In this document: in pieces, positions 1-8,324 of the stretch
Layout: every line of letters begins with the position of its first letter
Position numbering within the stretch: the stretch's first letter is position 1
Assembly (NCBI GenBank): GCA_947374105.1
Contig: CANCAO010000025.1
Coordinates: 1-11,530, forward strand
Reading direction: 5' to 3'
DNA length: 11,530 nt
Source of the DNA: Comamonadaceae bacterium
Lineage (GTDB): Bacteria; Pseudomonadota; Gammaproteobacteria; Burkholderiales; Burkholderiaceae_C
Translations under genes and position numbers: made by a program
The notes under the pieces: generated by a model
What the model was told of the DNA's origin: nothing
Databases searched by the model: none
Seen by the model: the letters and a program-made list of their open reading frames with translations, nothing else

Positions 1-2
1 TG

Positions 3-665
3 CTGTACCTGTTGATCTTTGGCCACGTGATGGACAAACACGTCAAGGTCTATGACCAGGTGAGTTACACCGCATTTTTGGTGCCCGGCCTCATCATGAT
101 GAGCGTGTTGCAAAACGCCTTTGCCAACAGCTCGTCCTCGCTGATCCAGAGCAAGATCATGGGCAACTTGGTGTTTTTGCTGCTCACCCCTTTGTCGCAT
201 TGGAACTGGTTTTTTGCCTATGTGGGCTCATCGGTGGCGCGCGGTTTGGTTGTGGGGGGCGGTGTGTTTGCGGTGACAGTCTGGTTCACTGAATTGAATT
301 TTGTGGCTCCGGTGTGGATTTTTGTGTTTGCCTTGCTGGGTGCCGCTCTGCTGGGCACACTTGGACTTATTGCCGGTTTGTGGGCTGAAAAATTCGACCA
401 GCTCGCCGCCTTTCAGAACTTTGTCATCATGCCCATGACTTTTCTCAGTGGTGTGTTTTATTCCATTCACTCTCTGCCCAGTTTTTGGCAAGGCGTCAGC
501 CACCTCAATCCGTTTTTCTACATGATCGACGGCTTTCGTTACGGGTTTTTTGGTGTCAGCGATGTGTCGCCTTGGCTCAGCCTGGGCATTGTGGGTGTAG
601 TGCTGGCGCTAGTCTCTGCATTGGCCGTACACCTGCTGCGTATCGGCTACAAAATTCGCGGTTAA
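3..665 (+). CDS. ABC-2 type transporter permease, 5'-truncated by the window edge
   Basis: Membrane subunit of an ABC transporter of the ABC-2 (YadH/NodJ-like) class; the partner ATPase would be encoded just upstream, outside the window. The frame is open from base 3 with no start needed (the first in-frame start-like codon is TTG at 12), so the N-terminus is missing and about 220 residues remain. The protein is strongly hydrophobic, with about five predicted membrane segments. An amphipathic stretch with SSSSLIQSK and LTPLSHWNW fits the coupling region typical of this family. The segment FQNFVIMPMTFLSGVFYS followed by FNPF-like HLNPFFYMIDGFRYG is a hallmark of ABC-2 permeases. In Burkholderiales this permease usually sits between a lipid-transport (mla) cluster and bolA-murA, which suggests an envelope role; that is context, not proof. 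The substrate cannot be told from sequence. Confidence 0.88.
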   Translation: MYLLIFGHVMDKHVKVYDQVSYTAFLVPGLIMMSVLQNAFANSSSSLIQSKIMGNLVFLLLTPLSHWNWFFAYVGSSVARGLVVGGGVFAVTVWFTELNFVAPVWIFVFALLGAALLGTLGLIAGLWAEKFDQLAAFQNFVIMPMTFLSGVFYSIHSLPSFWQGVSHLNPFFYMIDGFRYGFFGVSDVSPWLSLGIVGVVLALVSALAVHLLRIGYKIRG

Positions 666-691
666 TCGCTCCTTAGTCAAATCTCAAACCC

Positions 692-940
692 ATGACCGCC
701 GACGAACTCAAATCAGTCATCCAAGCCGGGCTCGTCTGCGAGCACCTTGAACTCGAAGGTGATGGCCGCCACTGGTATGCCACGATTGTCTCAATCGAGT
801 TTGAAGGCAAGCGCGCCATTCAACGCCATCAGCGTGTTTATGCCACTCTGGGTGCGAAAATACAAACAGATGAGGTGCATGCCCTGTCTATGAAAACCTT
901 GACCCCGGCTGAATGGGCCGTGCAAGACCCTAGGCTTTAA
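692..940 (+). CDS. ibaG: BolA/IbaG family protein
   Basis: Small soluble BolA-fold protein of 82 residues, the usual length for IbaG (YrbA). The family partners with monothiol glutaredoxins in [2Fe-2S] cluster handling and has been linked to acid stress and envelope functions in gammaproteobacteria. Visible signatures are the helix-turn region HQRVYATLG (His46) and the conserved VHALSMKTLTP (His63), which is diagnostic of the family. Cys16 may be a further cluster ligand. It lies 26 bases after the permease and 15 bases before murA; the ibaG-murA pair is also adjacent in E. coli. No strong ribosome binding site precedes ATG 692. Calling it IbaG rather than another BolA paralogue rests mainly on the murA linkage. 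Confidence 0.88.
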   Translation: MTADELKSVIQAGLVCEHLELEGDGRHWYATIVSIEFEGKRAIQRHQRVYATLGAKIQTDEVHALSMKTLTPAEWAVQDPRL

Positions 941-955
941 GGGCGACTGAAATTT

Positions 956-2245
956 ATGGATAAATTGTTGATTCGCGGTGGCCGACAACTCCGCGGCGAG
1001 GTGCGGATTTCTGGTGCCAAAAATGCGGCCTTGCCGGAGTTGTGTGCCTGTTTGCTCACGGCTCAGCCCGTCACACTGGCCAATGTGCCGCGTCTGCAAG
1101 ATGTGTCCACCATGCTCAAGCTGATTCGCAATATGGGCGTCAGTGCTGAATGGGGCGAAGACGGCTCGGTTCGCGTGAATGCGGGGGGCTTGAGTTCGCC
1201 CGAGGCACCCTATGAGCTGGTCAAAACCATGCGTGCTTCGGTACTCGCTTTGGGGCCTTTGCTGGCGCGCTTTGGCGAGGCCACGGTCTCGCTGCCCGGT
1301 GGTTGTGCCATCGGCTCGCGCCCGGTGGATCAGCACATTAAGGGCCTACAGGCCATGGGAGCCGAGATCGTGGTGGAGCACGGCTACATGCTTGCCAAGT
1401 TGGCCATGGTCAATGGCACGCGGCGCAGTCGCCTGCAAGGCGCGCACATCACCACCGACATGGTCACAGTCACGGGCACGGAGAATTTTCTTATGGCCGC
1501 CGCCTTGGCGCAGGGCGAGACGATTCTGGAAAACGCTGCACAAGAACCTGAAATCATCGACCTGGCCGAGATGCTCATCCAGATGGGCGCGAAGATTGAA
1601 GGCCATGGCAGTAGCTGTATCCACATTCAAGGTGTCGAGCAACTGCAAGGCTGTTCGCATCAGGTGGTGGCCGATCGCATAGAGGCGGGCACTTTTTTGT
1701 GCGCCGTGGCCGCGACCGGGGGCGATGTAGTGCTTCAGCATGGCCGGGCCGACCACCTGGGTGCCGTGATTGAAAAACTGCGCGATGCGGGTGCGATCAT
1801 CAGCACAGTGACCGAGGGTATCCGGGTGCAATCGCCCGGGCCCGCCCACCAGTATTTGAAGGCCCAGAGTTTTCGCACCACCGAGTACCCTGGCTTTCCG
1901 ACTGATATGCAGGCTCAGTTCATGGTGCTCAATGCCATTGCGCAGGGCACGTCGCGTGTGACCGAGACCATTTTTGAAAACCGCTTTATGCACGTCAACG
2001 AGCTGGTGCGTTTGGGTGCCCACATCCAGATCGATGGCAAGGTGGCTGTGATTGAAGGCGTCGAACAGCTCTCCGCAGCCACGGTGATGGCCACCGATCT
2101 GCGAGCCTCGGCCAGCCTGGTGATTGCAGGCTTGGTGGCTGAAGGTGACACGGTGGTGGAGCGTATCTACCACCTAGACCGCGGTTACGACCAGATGGAG
2201 ACCAAACTCCAAGGCCTAGGCGCGGACATTGAAAGACTGAAATGA
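956..2245 (+). CDS. murA: UDP-N-acetylglucosamine 1-carboxyvinyltransferase (MurA)
   Basis: Cytoplasmic enzyme that transfers enolpyruvate from PEP to the 3'-OH of UDP-GlcNAc, the first committed step of peptidoglycan synthesis and the target of fosfomycin. The 429-residue length is normal for the family (E. coli about 419). Key residues are visible: Lys22-Asn23 in SGAKNAALP, Cys117 in [14 protein letters not shown] (equivalent to E. coli Cys115, the fosfomycin-modified residue, so sensitivity is predicted at this site), Asp317 in YPGFPTDMQ (equivalent to catalytic Asp305), and LRASASL and HLDRGY near the C-terminus. Start ATG 956 gives the canonical N-terminus MDKLLIRGG; an AAGGG lies at 939-943, rather far upstream. 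The stop overlaps the hisG start by four bases (ATGA at 2242-2245), so murA and hisG are likely translated from the same message. Confidence 0.97.
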   Translation: MDKLLIRGGRQLRGEVRISGAKNAALPELCACLLTAQPVTLANVPRLQDVSTMLKLIRNMGVSAEWGEDGSVRVNAGGLSSPEAPYELVKTMRASVLALGPLLARFGEATVSLPGGCAIGSRPVDQHIKGLQAMGAEIVVEHGYMLAKLAMVNGTRRSRLQGAHITTDMVTVTGTENFLMAAALAQGETILENAAQEPEIIDLAEMLIQMGAKIEGHGSSCIHIQGVEQLQGCSHQVVADRIEAGTFLCAVAATGGDVVLQHGRADHLGAVIEKLRDAGAIISTVTEGIRVQSPGPAHQYLKAQSFRTTEYPGFPTDMQAQFMVLNAIAQGTSRVTETIFENRFMHVNELVRLGAHIQIDGKVAVIEGVEQLSAATVMATDLRASASLVIAGLVAEGDTVVERIYHLDRGYDQMETKLQGLGADIERLK

Positions 2246-2907
2246 TCACACTTGCACTCTCTAAGGGGCGAATTTTTGAAGAGACTTTACCCCTGCTCAA
2301 AGCCGCTGGCATTCAGGTGTTGGACGACCCCGAGAAAACCCGCAAGCTGATTTTGACCACCAACCAGCCCGAAGTGCGGGTGGTGTTGGTGCGCGCGACA
2401 GACGTGCCCACCTACGTGCAGTACGGCGGTGCAGATTTAGGCATCACCGGCAAAGACACCCTGATCGAACACGGTATGGAATGGGGTGGTGCGGCCACCA
2501 TCGGCGGTCTGTACGAGCCGCTGGACTTGCAAATTGCCAAATGCCGCATCAGCGTGGCCGTGCGTGAAGGTTTTGATTACGCTGCCGCTGTGCGCCAGGG
2601 CGGGCGCTTGACAGTGGCCACCAAGTACGTGGCCATTGCACGGGAATTTTTTGCCACCAAGGGTGTGCATGTGGACTTGATCAAGCTCTACGGCAGCATG
2701 GAGCTAGCCCCTTTAACCGGGCTGGCCGATGCCATTGTCGATCTGGTCTCCACCGGCAACACCCTCAAGGCTAATCACCTGGTGGAGGTCGAGCACATCA
2801 TGGACATCAGCTCGCGCTTGGTGGTGAACCAAGCCGCGCTCAAGCTCAAACAGGCTCCGATTCGCCGCATCATTGACGCTTTTTCTGGAGCCCTTGCGGC
2901 TCAATAA
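2242..2907 (+). CDS. hisG: ATP phosphoribosyltransferase, short form (HisG-S)
   Basis: Catalyses the first step of histidine synthesis, ATP + PRPP to N1-(5-phosphoribosyl)-ATP. At 221 residues it is the short form: the catalytic domains are complete but the C-terminal ACT-like regulatory domain found in the roughly 300-residue enterobacterial enzyme is absent. Short HisG normally works as a complex with HisZ, a histidyl-tRNA synthetase paralogue that confers activity and histidine feedback inhibition. No hisZ is in this window, so it should be elsewhere in the genome. Signatures: the N-terminal [28 protein letters not shown] (residues 61-72), and the PRPP-binding family motif with Glu154 followed by [19 protein letters not shown] (160-178). 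The start overlaps the murA stop in ATGA, giving translational coupling; hisD begins 5 bases after the stop. Confidence 0.97.
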   Translation: MITLALSKGRIFEETLPLLKAAGIQVLDDPEKTRKLILTTNQPEVRVVLVRATDVPTYVQYGGADLGITGKDTLIEHGMEWGGAATIGGLYEPLDLQIAKCRISVAVREGFDYAAAVRQGGRLTVATKYVAIAREFFATKGVHVDLIKLYGSMELAPLTGLADAIVDLVSTGNTLKANHLVEVEHIMDISSRLVVNQAALKLKQAPIRRIIDAFSGALAAQ

Positions 2908-2934
2908 TCGCTATGAATTTAGTAGCTGCTTGTG
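2903..2934 (+). repeat. Possible Comamonadaceae dispersed-repeat remnant at the hisD start
   Basis: A locally AT-rich stretch spans the hisG stop and hisD start, with the core GCTATGAATTTAGTAGCTGC at 2910-2929. From general familiarity it resembles a short dispersed element common between genes of Rhodoferax, Polaromonas and Acidovorax (GCTAT-AT-rich-TAGCTGCTTGCGC type). It can form a small hairpin, GCTAT 2910-2914 with GTAGC 2922-2926 (one G-U pair), which includes part of the ATG. The family assignment is from memory and unverified. Confidence 0.35.
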
Positions 2935-4241
2935 CATGTCTTTCAACGGCTTCAACCGATTTTGAGGCTCAATTCAAAGCCCGCTTGCACTGGTCCGGCG
3001 AGACCGATGCCGAGATCGAGTCACGCGTCGTCAGCATCTTGGCCGACGTGCAGCAGCGCGGTGATGCCGCTGTGTTGGACTACACGCAGCGTTTTGATGG
3101 TTTGCAAGCCGCTTCGGTGAGCGAGCTGGAACTGACACAAGCTGAACTTAAGGTCGCGTTTGACGGCTTGCCCGCTGCGCAGCGCGAAGCCTTGCAAGCC
3201 GCTGCCCAGCGGGTGCGTAGCTACCACAAGGCGCAAAAAAAGGCCAGTGGTGAGAGCTGGAGTTACCGAGACGCTGACGGCAACTTGCTAGGTCAAAAGG
3301 TCACGCCTTTGGACCGTGTCGGCATATATGTGCCGGGTGGCAAGGCGGCTTACCCCTCGTCGGTGTTGATGAACGCCATCCCCGCGCATGTGGCGGGTGT
3401 GGGCGAAATCATCATGGTGTTTCCTACACCTCAAGGGGCCAAAAACCCGCTGGTGCTGGCCGCCGCTTATGTGGCGGGCGTCACCCGCGCCTTCACCATT
3501 GGTGGCGCACAGGCAGTTGCCGCGCTGGCTTACGGCACAGCCACCATCCCCAAGGTGGACAAAATCACCGGCCCCGGCAACGCCTATGTGGCCAGCGCCA
3601 AAAAGCGCGTCTTCGGCACGGTGGGCATCGACATGATCGCCGGGCCTAGTGAGATTTTGGTCTTGGCTGACGGCACCACCCCGCCCGACTGGGTAGCCAT
3701 GGATTTGTTCAGCCAGGCCGAGCATGACGAGCTGGCACAAAGCATTTTGTTGTGTCCTGATGCGGCCTACATTGACGCCGTGCAGGCCGCCATGAACCGC
3801 CTGCTGCCCGAGATGCCACGCGCCGCCATCATCGCCAAGTCCCTGTGCGACCGAGGCGCTTTGATCCACACCCGTAGCATGGAAGAGGCCTGCGAGATCA
3901 GTAACCGTATCGCGCCCGAGCACTTGGAGGTCTCCAGCCGCGACCCGCACCGCTGGGAGCCGTTGCTCAAGCATGCGGGAGCCATCTTCTTGGGCGCTTA
4001 CACCAGCGAAAGCCTTGGCGACTACTGCGCCGGCCCGAATCACGTGCTGCCCACCAGTGGCACGGCGCGTTTCAGCTCACCGCTGGGGGTCTATGACTTT
4101 CAAAAGCGTAGTAGCCTGATTGAGGTTAGCGAGCAGGGCGCGCAGACGCTTGGCCAGATCGCTTCGGTGCTGGCGCACGGTGAAGGCTTGCAGGCGCATG
4201 CCAGAGCGGCGGAGATGCGAATGAAGGAGCCCCAATCATGA
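2913..4241 (+). CDS. hisD: Histidinol dehydrogenase (HisD)
   Basis: Zinc- and NAD-dependent enzyme for the last two oxidations of the pathway, L-histidinol to L-histidine. The 442-residue length matches the family. Visible motifs: nucleotide-binding [16 protein letters not shown] (220-235), the family signature [17 protein letters not shown] (238-254), zinc ligands predicted at Gln268 and His271 (FSQAEHDE), Asp370 ([15 protein letters not shown]) and His429 (EGLQAHA), and the catalytic pair Glu336-His337 in [12 protein letters not shown] 2913 gives an N-terminus ending in [18 protein letters not shown] that looks like related betaproteobacterial HisD proteins, so this start is preferred. It has no good Shine-Dalgarno and lies in a repeat-like AT-rich stretch (separate entry). 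Its stop overlaps the hisC start (ATGA). Confidence 0.97.
   Translation: MNLVAACACLSTASTDFEAQFKARLHWSGETDAEIESRVVSILADVQQRGDAAVLDYTQRFDGLQAASVSELELTQAELKVAFDGLPAAQREALQAAAQRVRSYHKAQKKASGESWSYRDADGNLLGQKVTPLDRVGIYVPGGKAAYPSSVLMNAIPAHVAGVGEIIMVFPTPQGAKNPLVLAAAYVAGVTRAFTIGGAQAVAALAYGTATIPKVDKITGPGNAYVASAKKRVFGTVGIDMIAGPSEILVLADGTTPPDWVAMDLFSQAEHDELAQSILLCPDAAYIDAVQAAMNRLLPEMPRAAIIAKSLCDRGALIHTRSMEEACEISNRIAPEHLEVSSRDPHRWEPLLKHAGAIFLGAYTSESLGDYCAGPNHVLPTSGTARFSSPLGVYDFQKRSSLIEVSEQGAQTLGQIASVLAHGEGLQAHARAAEMRMKEPQS
4224..4229 (+). promoter_or_regulatory. Strong ribosome binding site for hisC
   Basis: AAGGAG lies 8 bases before ATG 4238, inside the 3' end of hisD. It is one of the few strong Shine-Dalgarno sequences in the run and supports the ATGA-overlap start of hisC. 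Confidence 0.75.
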
Positions 4242-5362
4242 GCGGCAAAGAAACAACAGACCTGATGCAGGTTTTCCGCCAAGACGTGCAATCCATGCAC
4301 GCTTACGCCATCCAGGATTCGACCGGCATGGTCAAGCTGGACGCGATGGAGAACCCGTTTGGCCTGCCGCTCGACCTGCAAGAGAAGCTGGGCCAGCGTT
4401 TGGGTGCGCTGGCGCTGAACCGCTACCCCGATGGGCGCGTGAATGATTTACGTGCGGCTTTGGCGGCCCATGCTGGGTTGCCCGAAGGCTTTGAGCTCAT
4501 GCTGGGCAATGGTTCGGATGAATTGATTTCCTTGCTGGCCATGGCCTGTGATGTGCCGCCCAGCGCTGCCAATGGCTTCAAGCCAGCGGGCGTGTTGGCA
4601 CCAGTGCCCGGTTTTGTGATGTACGCCATGAGTGCGCAGTTGCAGGGACTAGCCTTTCACGGCGTGCCGCTCACACCCGAATTTGAGCTGGATGGCCCCG
4701 CCATGTTGGCTGCCATTGCCGAACACCGCCCCGCCATCGTTTACCTCGCCTACCCTAACAACCCAACGGCTAATTTGTGGGATGAGGCCGTGATGGCCCA
4801 AATCATTCAAGCCCAAGGCGAGCAGGGTGGCTTGGTGGTGCTGGACGAGGCTTATCAGCCTTTTGCCTCACGCACATACCTGGATCGCATTCGTGCCCAA
4901 CCGCAAGCTCATGCGCACGTCCTCTTGATGCGCACCCTCTCCAAGTTCGGCCTGGCGGGTGTGCGTCTGGGCTACATGATGGGCCCCAAGGCCTTGATTG
5001 CCGAGATTGACAAGGTGCGCCCGCCCTACAACATCAGCGTGCTCAATTACGAATGTGCGTTGTTTGCGCTTGAAAACTCCGAAGTTTTTTCGGCGCAAGC
5101 CCTTGAGTTATGTGCGCAACGTGCTATTGTTTTAGAAGCGCTGAAAGGTGTTACCGGCGTCACGCCGTTCAAGAGTGAGGCCAACATGATCCTCACACGC
5201 GTGCCGGATGCTCAAAAAACATTTGACGGCATGAAAGTGCACGGCGTGTTGATCAAGAACGTTTCTAAAATGCACCCTTTGCTGCACAACTGCATCCGCA
5301 TCACGGTGGGCACATCGGAAGAAAATGCAAAAATGCTGACCGCGTTGAAAGCCTCACTATGA
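4238..5362 (+). CDS. hisC: Histidinol-phosphate aminotransferase (HisC)
   Basis: PLP-dependent class I/II aminotransferase converting imidazole-acetol phosphate plus glutamate to histidinol phosphate and 2-oxoglutarate. The 374 residues match the family. Visible residues: LDAMENPFG near the N-terminus, the phosphate-binding GNGSDELI (90-97), YPNNPTAN with Asn175, LDEAYQPF with Asp203 pairing the PLP ring nitrogen, the Schiff-base lysine Lys236 in [15 protein letters not shown], and Arg354 in NCIRITVGT contacting the substrate carboxylate. The stop overlaps the hisB start (ATGA at 5359). Family paralogues act on other amino acids, but position between hisD and hisB makes the histidine role nearly certain. 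Confidence 0.97.
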   Translation: MSGKETTDLMQVFRQDVQSMHAYAIQDSTGMVKLDAMENPFGLPLDLQEKLGQRLGALALNRYPDGRVNDLRAALAAHAGLPEGFELMLGNGSDELISLLAMACDVPPSAANGFKPAGVLAPVPGFVMYAMSAQLQGLAFHGVPLTPEFELDGPAMLAAIAEHRPAIVYLAYPNNPTANLWDEAVMAQIIQAQGEQGGLVVLDEAYQPFASRTYLDRIRAQPQAHAHVLLMRTLSKFGLAGVRLGYMMGPKALIAEIDKVRPPYNISVLNYECALFALENSEVFSAQALELCAQRAIVLEALKGVTGVTPFKSEANMILTRVPDAQKTFDGMKVHGVLIKNVSKMHPLLHNCIRITVGTSEENAKMLTALKASL

Positions 5363-5964
5363 CCATCACCACCTCACCTCGCACCGCCGAAGTCACCCGA
5401 ATAACCGCTGAAACCAACATTACCGTCAAGGTGAATCTGGACGGCACGGGTGTGGCCCAACTCTCCACTGGCATTGGTTTTTTTGACCACATGCTGGATC
5501 AGATTGCCCGTCATGGTCTGATTGACCTGCACATCGCGGCGCAGGGCGACTTGCACATTGATGGCCATCACACGGTGGAAGATGTGGGCATCACGCTCGG
5601 CCAGGCCGTGCACCTCGCAGTGGGCGATAAAAAAGGCATTCGCCGCTACGGCCATGCCTATGTGCCGTTGGACGAAGCCCTGTCGCGCGTGGTGATTGAC
5701 TTCTCAGGCCGCCCTGGCCTCGTGATGAACGTGCCGTTCAAGAGCGGCATGATTGGCAGCTTTGACAGCCAGTTGGCGCATGAATTTTTCCAGGGCTTTG
5801 TGAACCACGCCTTCGTCACATTACACATCGACAACCTCAAGGGCGAGAACGCGCACCACCAAGCCGAGACCGTGTTCAAAGCCTTTGCCCGCGCCCTGCG
5901 TGCGGCGCTGGAGCTGGACCCCCGCTCTGCGGGCACCATCCCCTCCACCAAGGGTTCGCTGTAG
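5359..5964 (+). CDS. hisB: Imidazoleglycerol-phosphate dehydratase, monofunctional (HisB)
   Basis: Manganese-dependent dehydration of imidazole glycerol phosphate to imidazole acetol phosphate. At 201 residues it is the dehydratase alone; the N-terminal HAD-type histidinol-phosphate phosphatase domain of the enterobacterial bifunctional HisB is absent, so that activity must be encoded elsewhere. Both internal-duplication metal motifs are intact: HHTVEDVGI (His70, His71, Glu74) and GENAHHQAE (His166, His167, Glu170), plus [13 protein letters not shown] (His44, His52). It overlaps hisC by four bases at the start and shares its last base with the GTG of hisH (TAGTG at 5962-5966). Confidence 0.97.
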   Translation: MTITTSPRTAEVTRITAETNITVKVNLDGTGVAQLSTGIGFFDHMLDQIARHGLIDLHIAAQGDLHIDGHHTVEDVGITLGQAVHLAVGDKKGIRRYGHAYVPLDEALSRVVIDFSGRPGLVMNVPFKSGMIGSFDSQLAHEFFQGFVNHAFVTLHIDNLKGENAHHQAETVFKAFARALRAALELDPRSAGTIPSTKGSL

Positions 5965-6620
5965 TGAAAACCGTGGTGGTGGTCGATTACGGCATGGGCA
6001 ATTTGCGCTCGGTGTCGCAGGCGGTGCAAGCCGCAGCACAAGGCAGCGACTTTGACGTGAAAATCACGTCGCGTCCCGAAGATGTGCGCGCGGCGGATCG
6101 TGTTGTTCTGCCCGGCCAGGGCGCTATGCCTGATTGCATGCGCGAGCTGCGCGACTCTGGCTTGCAGGCAGCTGTGCTGGAAGCCGCAGCCAGTAAGCCG
6201 CTGTTTGGTGTGTGCGTGGGCATGCAAATGCTGCTCAACCACAGTGCAGAAGGCGATACGCCTGGCTTGGGCTTGATTCCTGGTGAGGTCATTAAATTCG
6301 ATTTGAACGGACGACTACAACCCGATGGCAGCCGCTTCAAGGTGCCGCAAATGGGCTGGAACCAGGTGGCTCAGATGAACCATGGTCAAGGCGTTCACCC
6401 GGTGTGGGGCGAGGTGCCAGACGGCAGCTACTTCTATTTTGTCCACAGTTTTTACGCCAAACCGTCTGATGCGCGCCACACTGCGGGCGAAGCCGACTAT
6501 GGTGGACGCTTCACGGCAGCCATTGCGCGTGATAATATTTTTTCCACACAATTCCACCCTGAAAAAAGCGCAGCCCACGGCTTGGCCCTTTATCGCAACT
6601 TCCTGCACTGGAACCCCTGA
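5964..6620 (+). CDS. hisH: Imidazole glycerol phosphate synthase, glutaminase subunit (HisH)
   Basis: Class I glutamine amidotransferase that supplies ammonia to HisF through the barrel of the HisF partner, giving IGP and AICAR. The 218 residues include [11 protein letters not shown] at the N-terminus, the oxyanion-region [10 protein letters not shown] (50-59), nucleophile Cys84 in GVCVGMQML, and His198/Glu200 in [10 protein letters not shown], so the triad is complete. GTG 5964 is the natural start: it yields [10 protein letters not shown], and AAGGG at 5950-5954 lies 9 bases upstream. The gene overlaps the hisB stop by one base. A 61-base gap with a hairpin separates it from hisA, one of the few breaks in the run. 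Confidence 0.97.
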   Translation: MKTVVVVDYGMGNLRSVSQAVQAAAQGSDFDVKITSRPEDVRAADRVVLPGQGAMPDCMRELRDSGLQAAVLEAAASKPLFGVCVGMQMLLNHSAEGDTPGLGLIPGEVIKFDLNGRLQPDGSRFKVPQMGWNQVAQMNHGQGVHPVWGEVPDGSYFYFVHSFYAKPSDARHTAGEADYGGRFTAAIARDNIFSTQFHPEKSAAHGLALYRNFLHWNP

Positions 6621-6633
6621 TCACCCCCGCTCT

Positions 6634-6652
6634 GGCTGCGCCCGTCGCAGCC
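6634..6652 (+). other. Perfect 7-bp hairpin in the hisH-hisA gap
   Basis: GGCTGCG (6634-6640) and CGCAGCC (6646-6652) are exact inverted repeats around a 5-base loop CCCGT, in the 61-base gap before hisA. The following bases are pyrimidine-rich (TTACTCCTTCCCC) but have no T-run, so it does not look like a standard rho-independent terminator. It could be an attenuating or RNA-stabilising structure inside the operon, or chance. Confidence 0.6.
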
Positions 6653-6681
6653 TTACTCCTTCCCCACCACCTTGAAGCATC

Positions 6682-7416
6682 ATGCTTTTAATTCCTGCCA
6701 TTGACTTGAAAGACGGTCACTGTGTTCGCCTCAAACAGGGCGACATGGACCAATCCACCACCTTCGGAGAGAACCCTGCGGCCATGGCGCGCAACTGGGT
6801 GAACAAGGGCGCGCGCCGTCTGCACCTGGTTGACCTGAATGGCGCATTTGCCGGGCAACCGAAGAATGAAATGGCGATTCGCAGCATCCTCAAAGAAGTG
6901 GGTAGCGAGGTTGACGTGCAACTCGGCGGTGGTATTCGGGATCTGGACACGATTGAGCGCTACCTCGACGCAGGCCTGCGCTACGTCATCATCGGTACCG
7001 CAGCGGTGAAGAACCCCGGTTTCTTGCAGGACGCCTGTACCGCTTTTGGTGGTCACATCATCGTTGGCCTGGACGCCAAAGACGGCAAGGTGGCCACCGA
7101 CGGCTGGAGCAAGCTCACGCGTCACGAGGTGATTGATTTGGCCAAGAAGTTTGAAGACTATGGCGTTGAATCCATCATCTACACCGACATCGGCCGTGAC
7201 GGCATGCTGTCGGGCCTGAACATCGAGGCCACGGTCAAGCTGGCGCAAGCCCTGACCATTCCCGTGATCGCCTCCGGGGGCTTGAGCAATATGGCCGACA
7301 TCGAAGCCTTGTGTGCCGTCGAAGACGAAGGCGTTGAAGGCGTTATCTGTGGCCGCGCCATTTACACCGGCGACCTTGATTTTGAAGCCGCACAGCTTCA
7401 CGCTGACGGGCTATGA
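6682..7416 (+). CDS. hisA: ProFAR isomerase (HisA)
   Basis: (βα)8-barrel isomerase that opens the ribose ring of ProFAR to PRFAR, the substrate of HisF/HisH. The 244-residue length is typical. Catalytic Asp8 in PAIDLKDG and the second acid Asp131 in VGLDAKDG are present; phosphate-binding motifs LGGGIRD (81-87), [10 protein letters not shown] (103-112), IASGGLSN (196-203) and CGRAIYTG (223-230) are intact, as is YTDIGRDGM (Asp169). ATG 6682 gives the standard N-terminus [12 protein letters not shown]. The ribosome binding site is weak. The stop overlaps the start of the following sugar epimerase gene (ATGA). Confidence 0.97.
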   Translation: MLLIPAIDLKDGHCVRLKQGDMDQSTTFGENPAAMARNWVNKGARRLHLVDLNGAFAGQPKNEMAIRSILKEVGSEVDVQLGGGIRDLDTIERYLDAGLRYVIIGTAAVKNPGFLQDACTAFGGHIIVGLDAKDGKVATDGWSKLTRHEVIDLAKKFEDYGVESIIYTDIGRDGMLSGLNIEATVKLAQALTIPVIASGGLSNMADIEALCAVEDEGVEGVICGRAIYTGDLDFEAAQLHADGL

Positions 7417-8288
7417 CCCTTGCGCCGGCCGTGCTGGTCTGCTACCGTGACCAGCGCTGCGCTGAGTTGCGGTTGACCACCGGTGATCGCCTGCTGGTGG
7501 CACTGCATGGTGCCCATGTGTTGTCCTGGACGACTGCCGACGGCAAGGAGCAGTTGTATCTGAGTCCTCGTGCGGTTTTTGACGGGCGCAGTGCCATCCG
7601 GGGTGGTGTCCCCCTGTGTTTTCCGCAATTCAACGAACGTGGTGCTCTGCCCAAGCACGGTTTTGTCCGCAATTTGCCTTGGGCGGTATTACCCGATCTG
7701 GGTGACGCGCCCGAGGGGGCAGCCCGATTACGACTACAGATCAGCGATAGCGAGGCGACGCGAGCCCTTTGGCCGAAGGCATTCAAGCTTGAGTTGATTC
7801 TGACGCTGTCAGTGGGTCGCTTGGATATGCAAGTCGTCGTCAACAACACCGACGCTGTACCCTGGGACTTTGCCCTGGCACTGCACACCTACCTGGCGGT
7901 TGATGCCATTGAAGGCACAGCATTGGAGGGTTTGGGCGGTCTGCGCTACTGGGATTCGGTGGGCAGCCCTGCTCGTTCGCTCACACATCTCCAGCGTGCT
8001 GAAGCTCTGCAGTTTGACGGTGAGGTGGACCGTGTTTATCAGGGCATGGATGGAACGCAGCTGCTGAAATTGCAACACGCGGGCGGTTCTTTGACCATGA
8101 CCCAAAGTGCCAGTTTCACCGAGCTGGTCGTCTGGAACGCCGGAGCCCATCGCTGCGCGGCCATGTCTGACATGCCTACCGATGGTTACCGCCACATGCT
8201 TTGTGTCGAAGCGGCTCGGGTGGATGTGCCCATAACGCTGGCACCGGGTGCCCGTTGGGACGGCTGGCAACAGCTATGCTGCGTGTGA
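7413..8288 (+). CDS. D-hexose-6-phosphate mutarotase-like (YeaD family aldose epimerase)
   Basis: Predicted galactose-mutarotase-fold protein of 291 residues that interconverts α and β anomers of hexose 6-phosphates. Family motifs in order: LHGAHVLSW (31-39), [13 protein letters not shown] (61-73), [12 protein letters not shown] with His82, LALHTYLAV with His158 (probable catalytic histidine), [10 protein letters not shown] (235-244), and [10 protein letters not shown] with Glu266 (probable catalytic glutamate). The His158/Glu266 pair matches the spacing seen in characterised hexose-6-phosphate mutarotases. It overlaps the hisA stop by four bases and precedes hisF by 36 bases, so it is embedded in the his run although it has no known role in histidine synthesis. 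A housekeeping carbon-metabolism enzyme carried along by the operon is most likely; the substrate is inferred from family only. Confidence 0.87.
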   Translation: MTLAPAVLVCYRDQRCAELRLTTGDRLLVALHGAHVLSWTTADGKEQLYLSPRAVFDGRSAIRGGVPLCFPQFNERGALPKHGFVRNLPWAVLPDLGDAPEGAARLRLQISDSEATRALWPKAFKLELILTLSVGRLDMQVVVNNTDAVPWDFALALHTYLAVDAIEGTALEGLGGLRYWDSVGSPARSLTHLQRAEALQFDGEVDRVYQGMDGTQLLKLQHAGGSLTMTQSASFTELVVWNAGAHRCAAMSDMPTDGYRHMLCVEAARVDVPITLAPGARWDGWQQLCCV

Positions 8289-8324
8289 ACGCCTTGATTT
8301 TTATTCCTCGATTTTTCTTTTTCT

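Noticed and set aside
791..1336. Minus-strand open frame spanning ibaG and the murA start
   Set aside because: It crosses two well-supported genes and has no family resemblance.
1346..2173. Long open frame on the minus strand (275 codons) opposite murA
   Set aside because: It lies entirely within murA, whose motifs are intact. The product is His/Gly/Arg-rich with no recognisable domain, as expected for the antisense of GC-biased coding DNA.
3288..4043. Long minus-strand open frame (251 codons) opposite hisD
   Set aside because: It is a shadow of hisD with a biased composition and no domain or ribosome binding site.
6634..6660. Rho-independent terminator after hisH
   Set aside because: The stem is good but lacks a T-run, and the same pathway continues downstream in the same direction.
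6688..7401. Long minus-strand open frame (237 codons) opposite hisA
   Set aside because: It is a codon-bias mirror of hisA, covers nearly the whole gene, and has no recognisable features.
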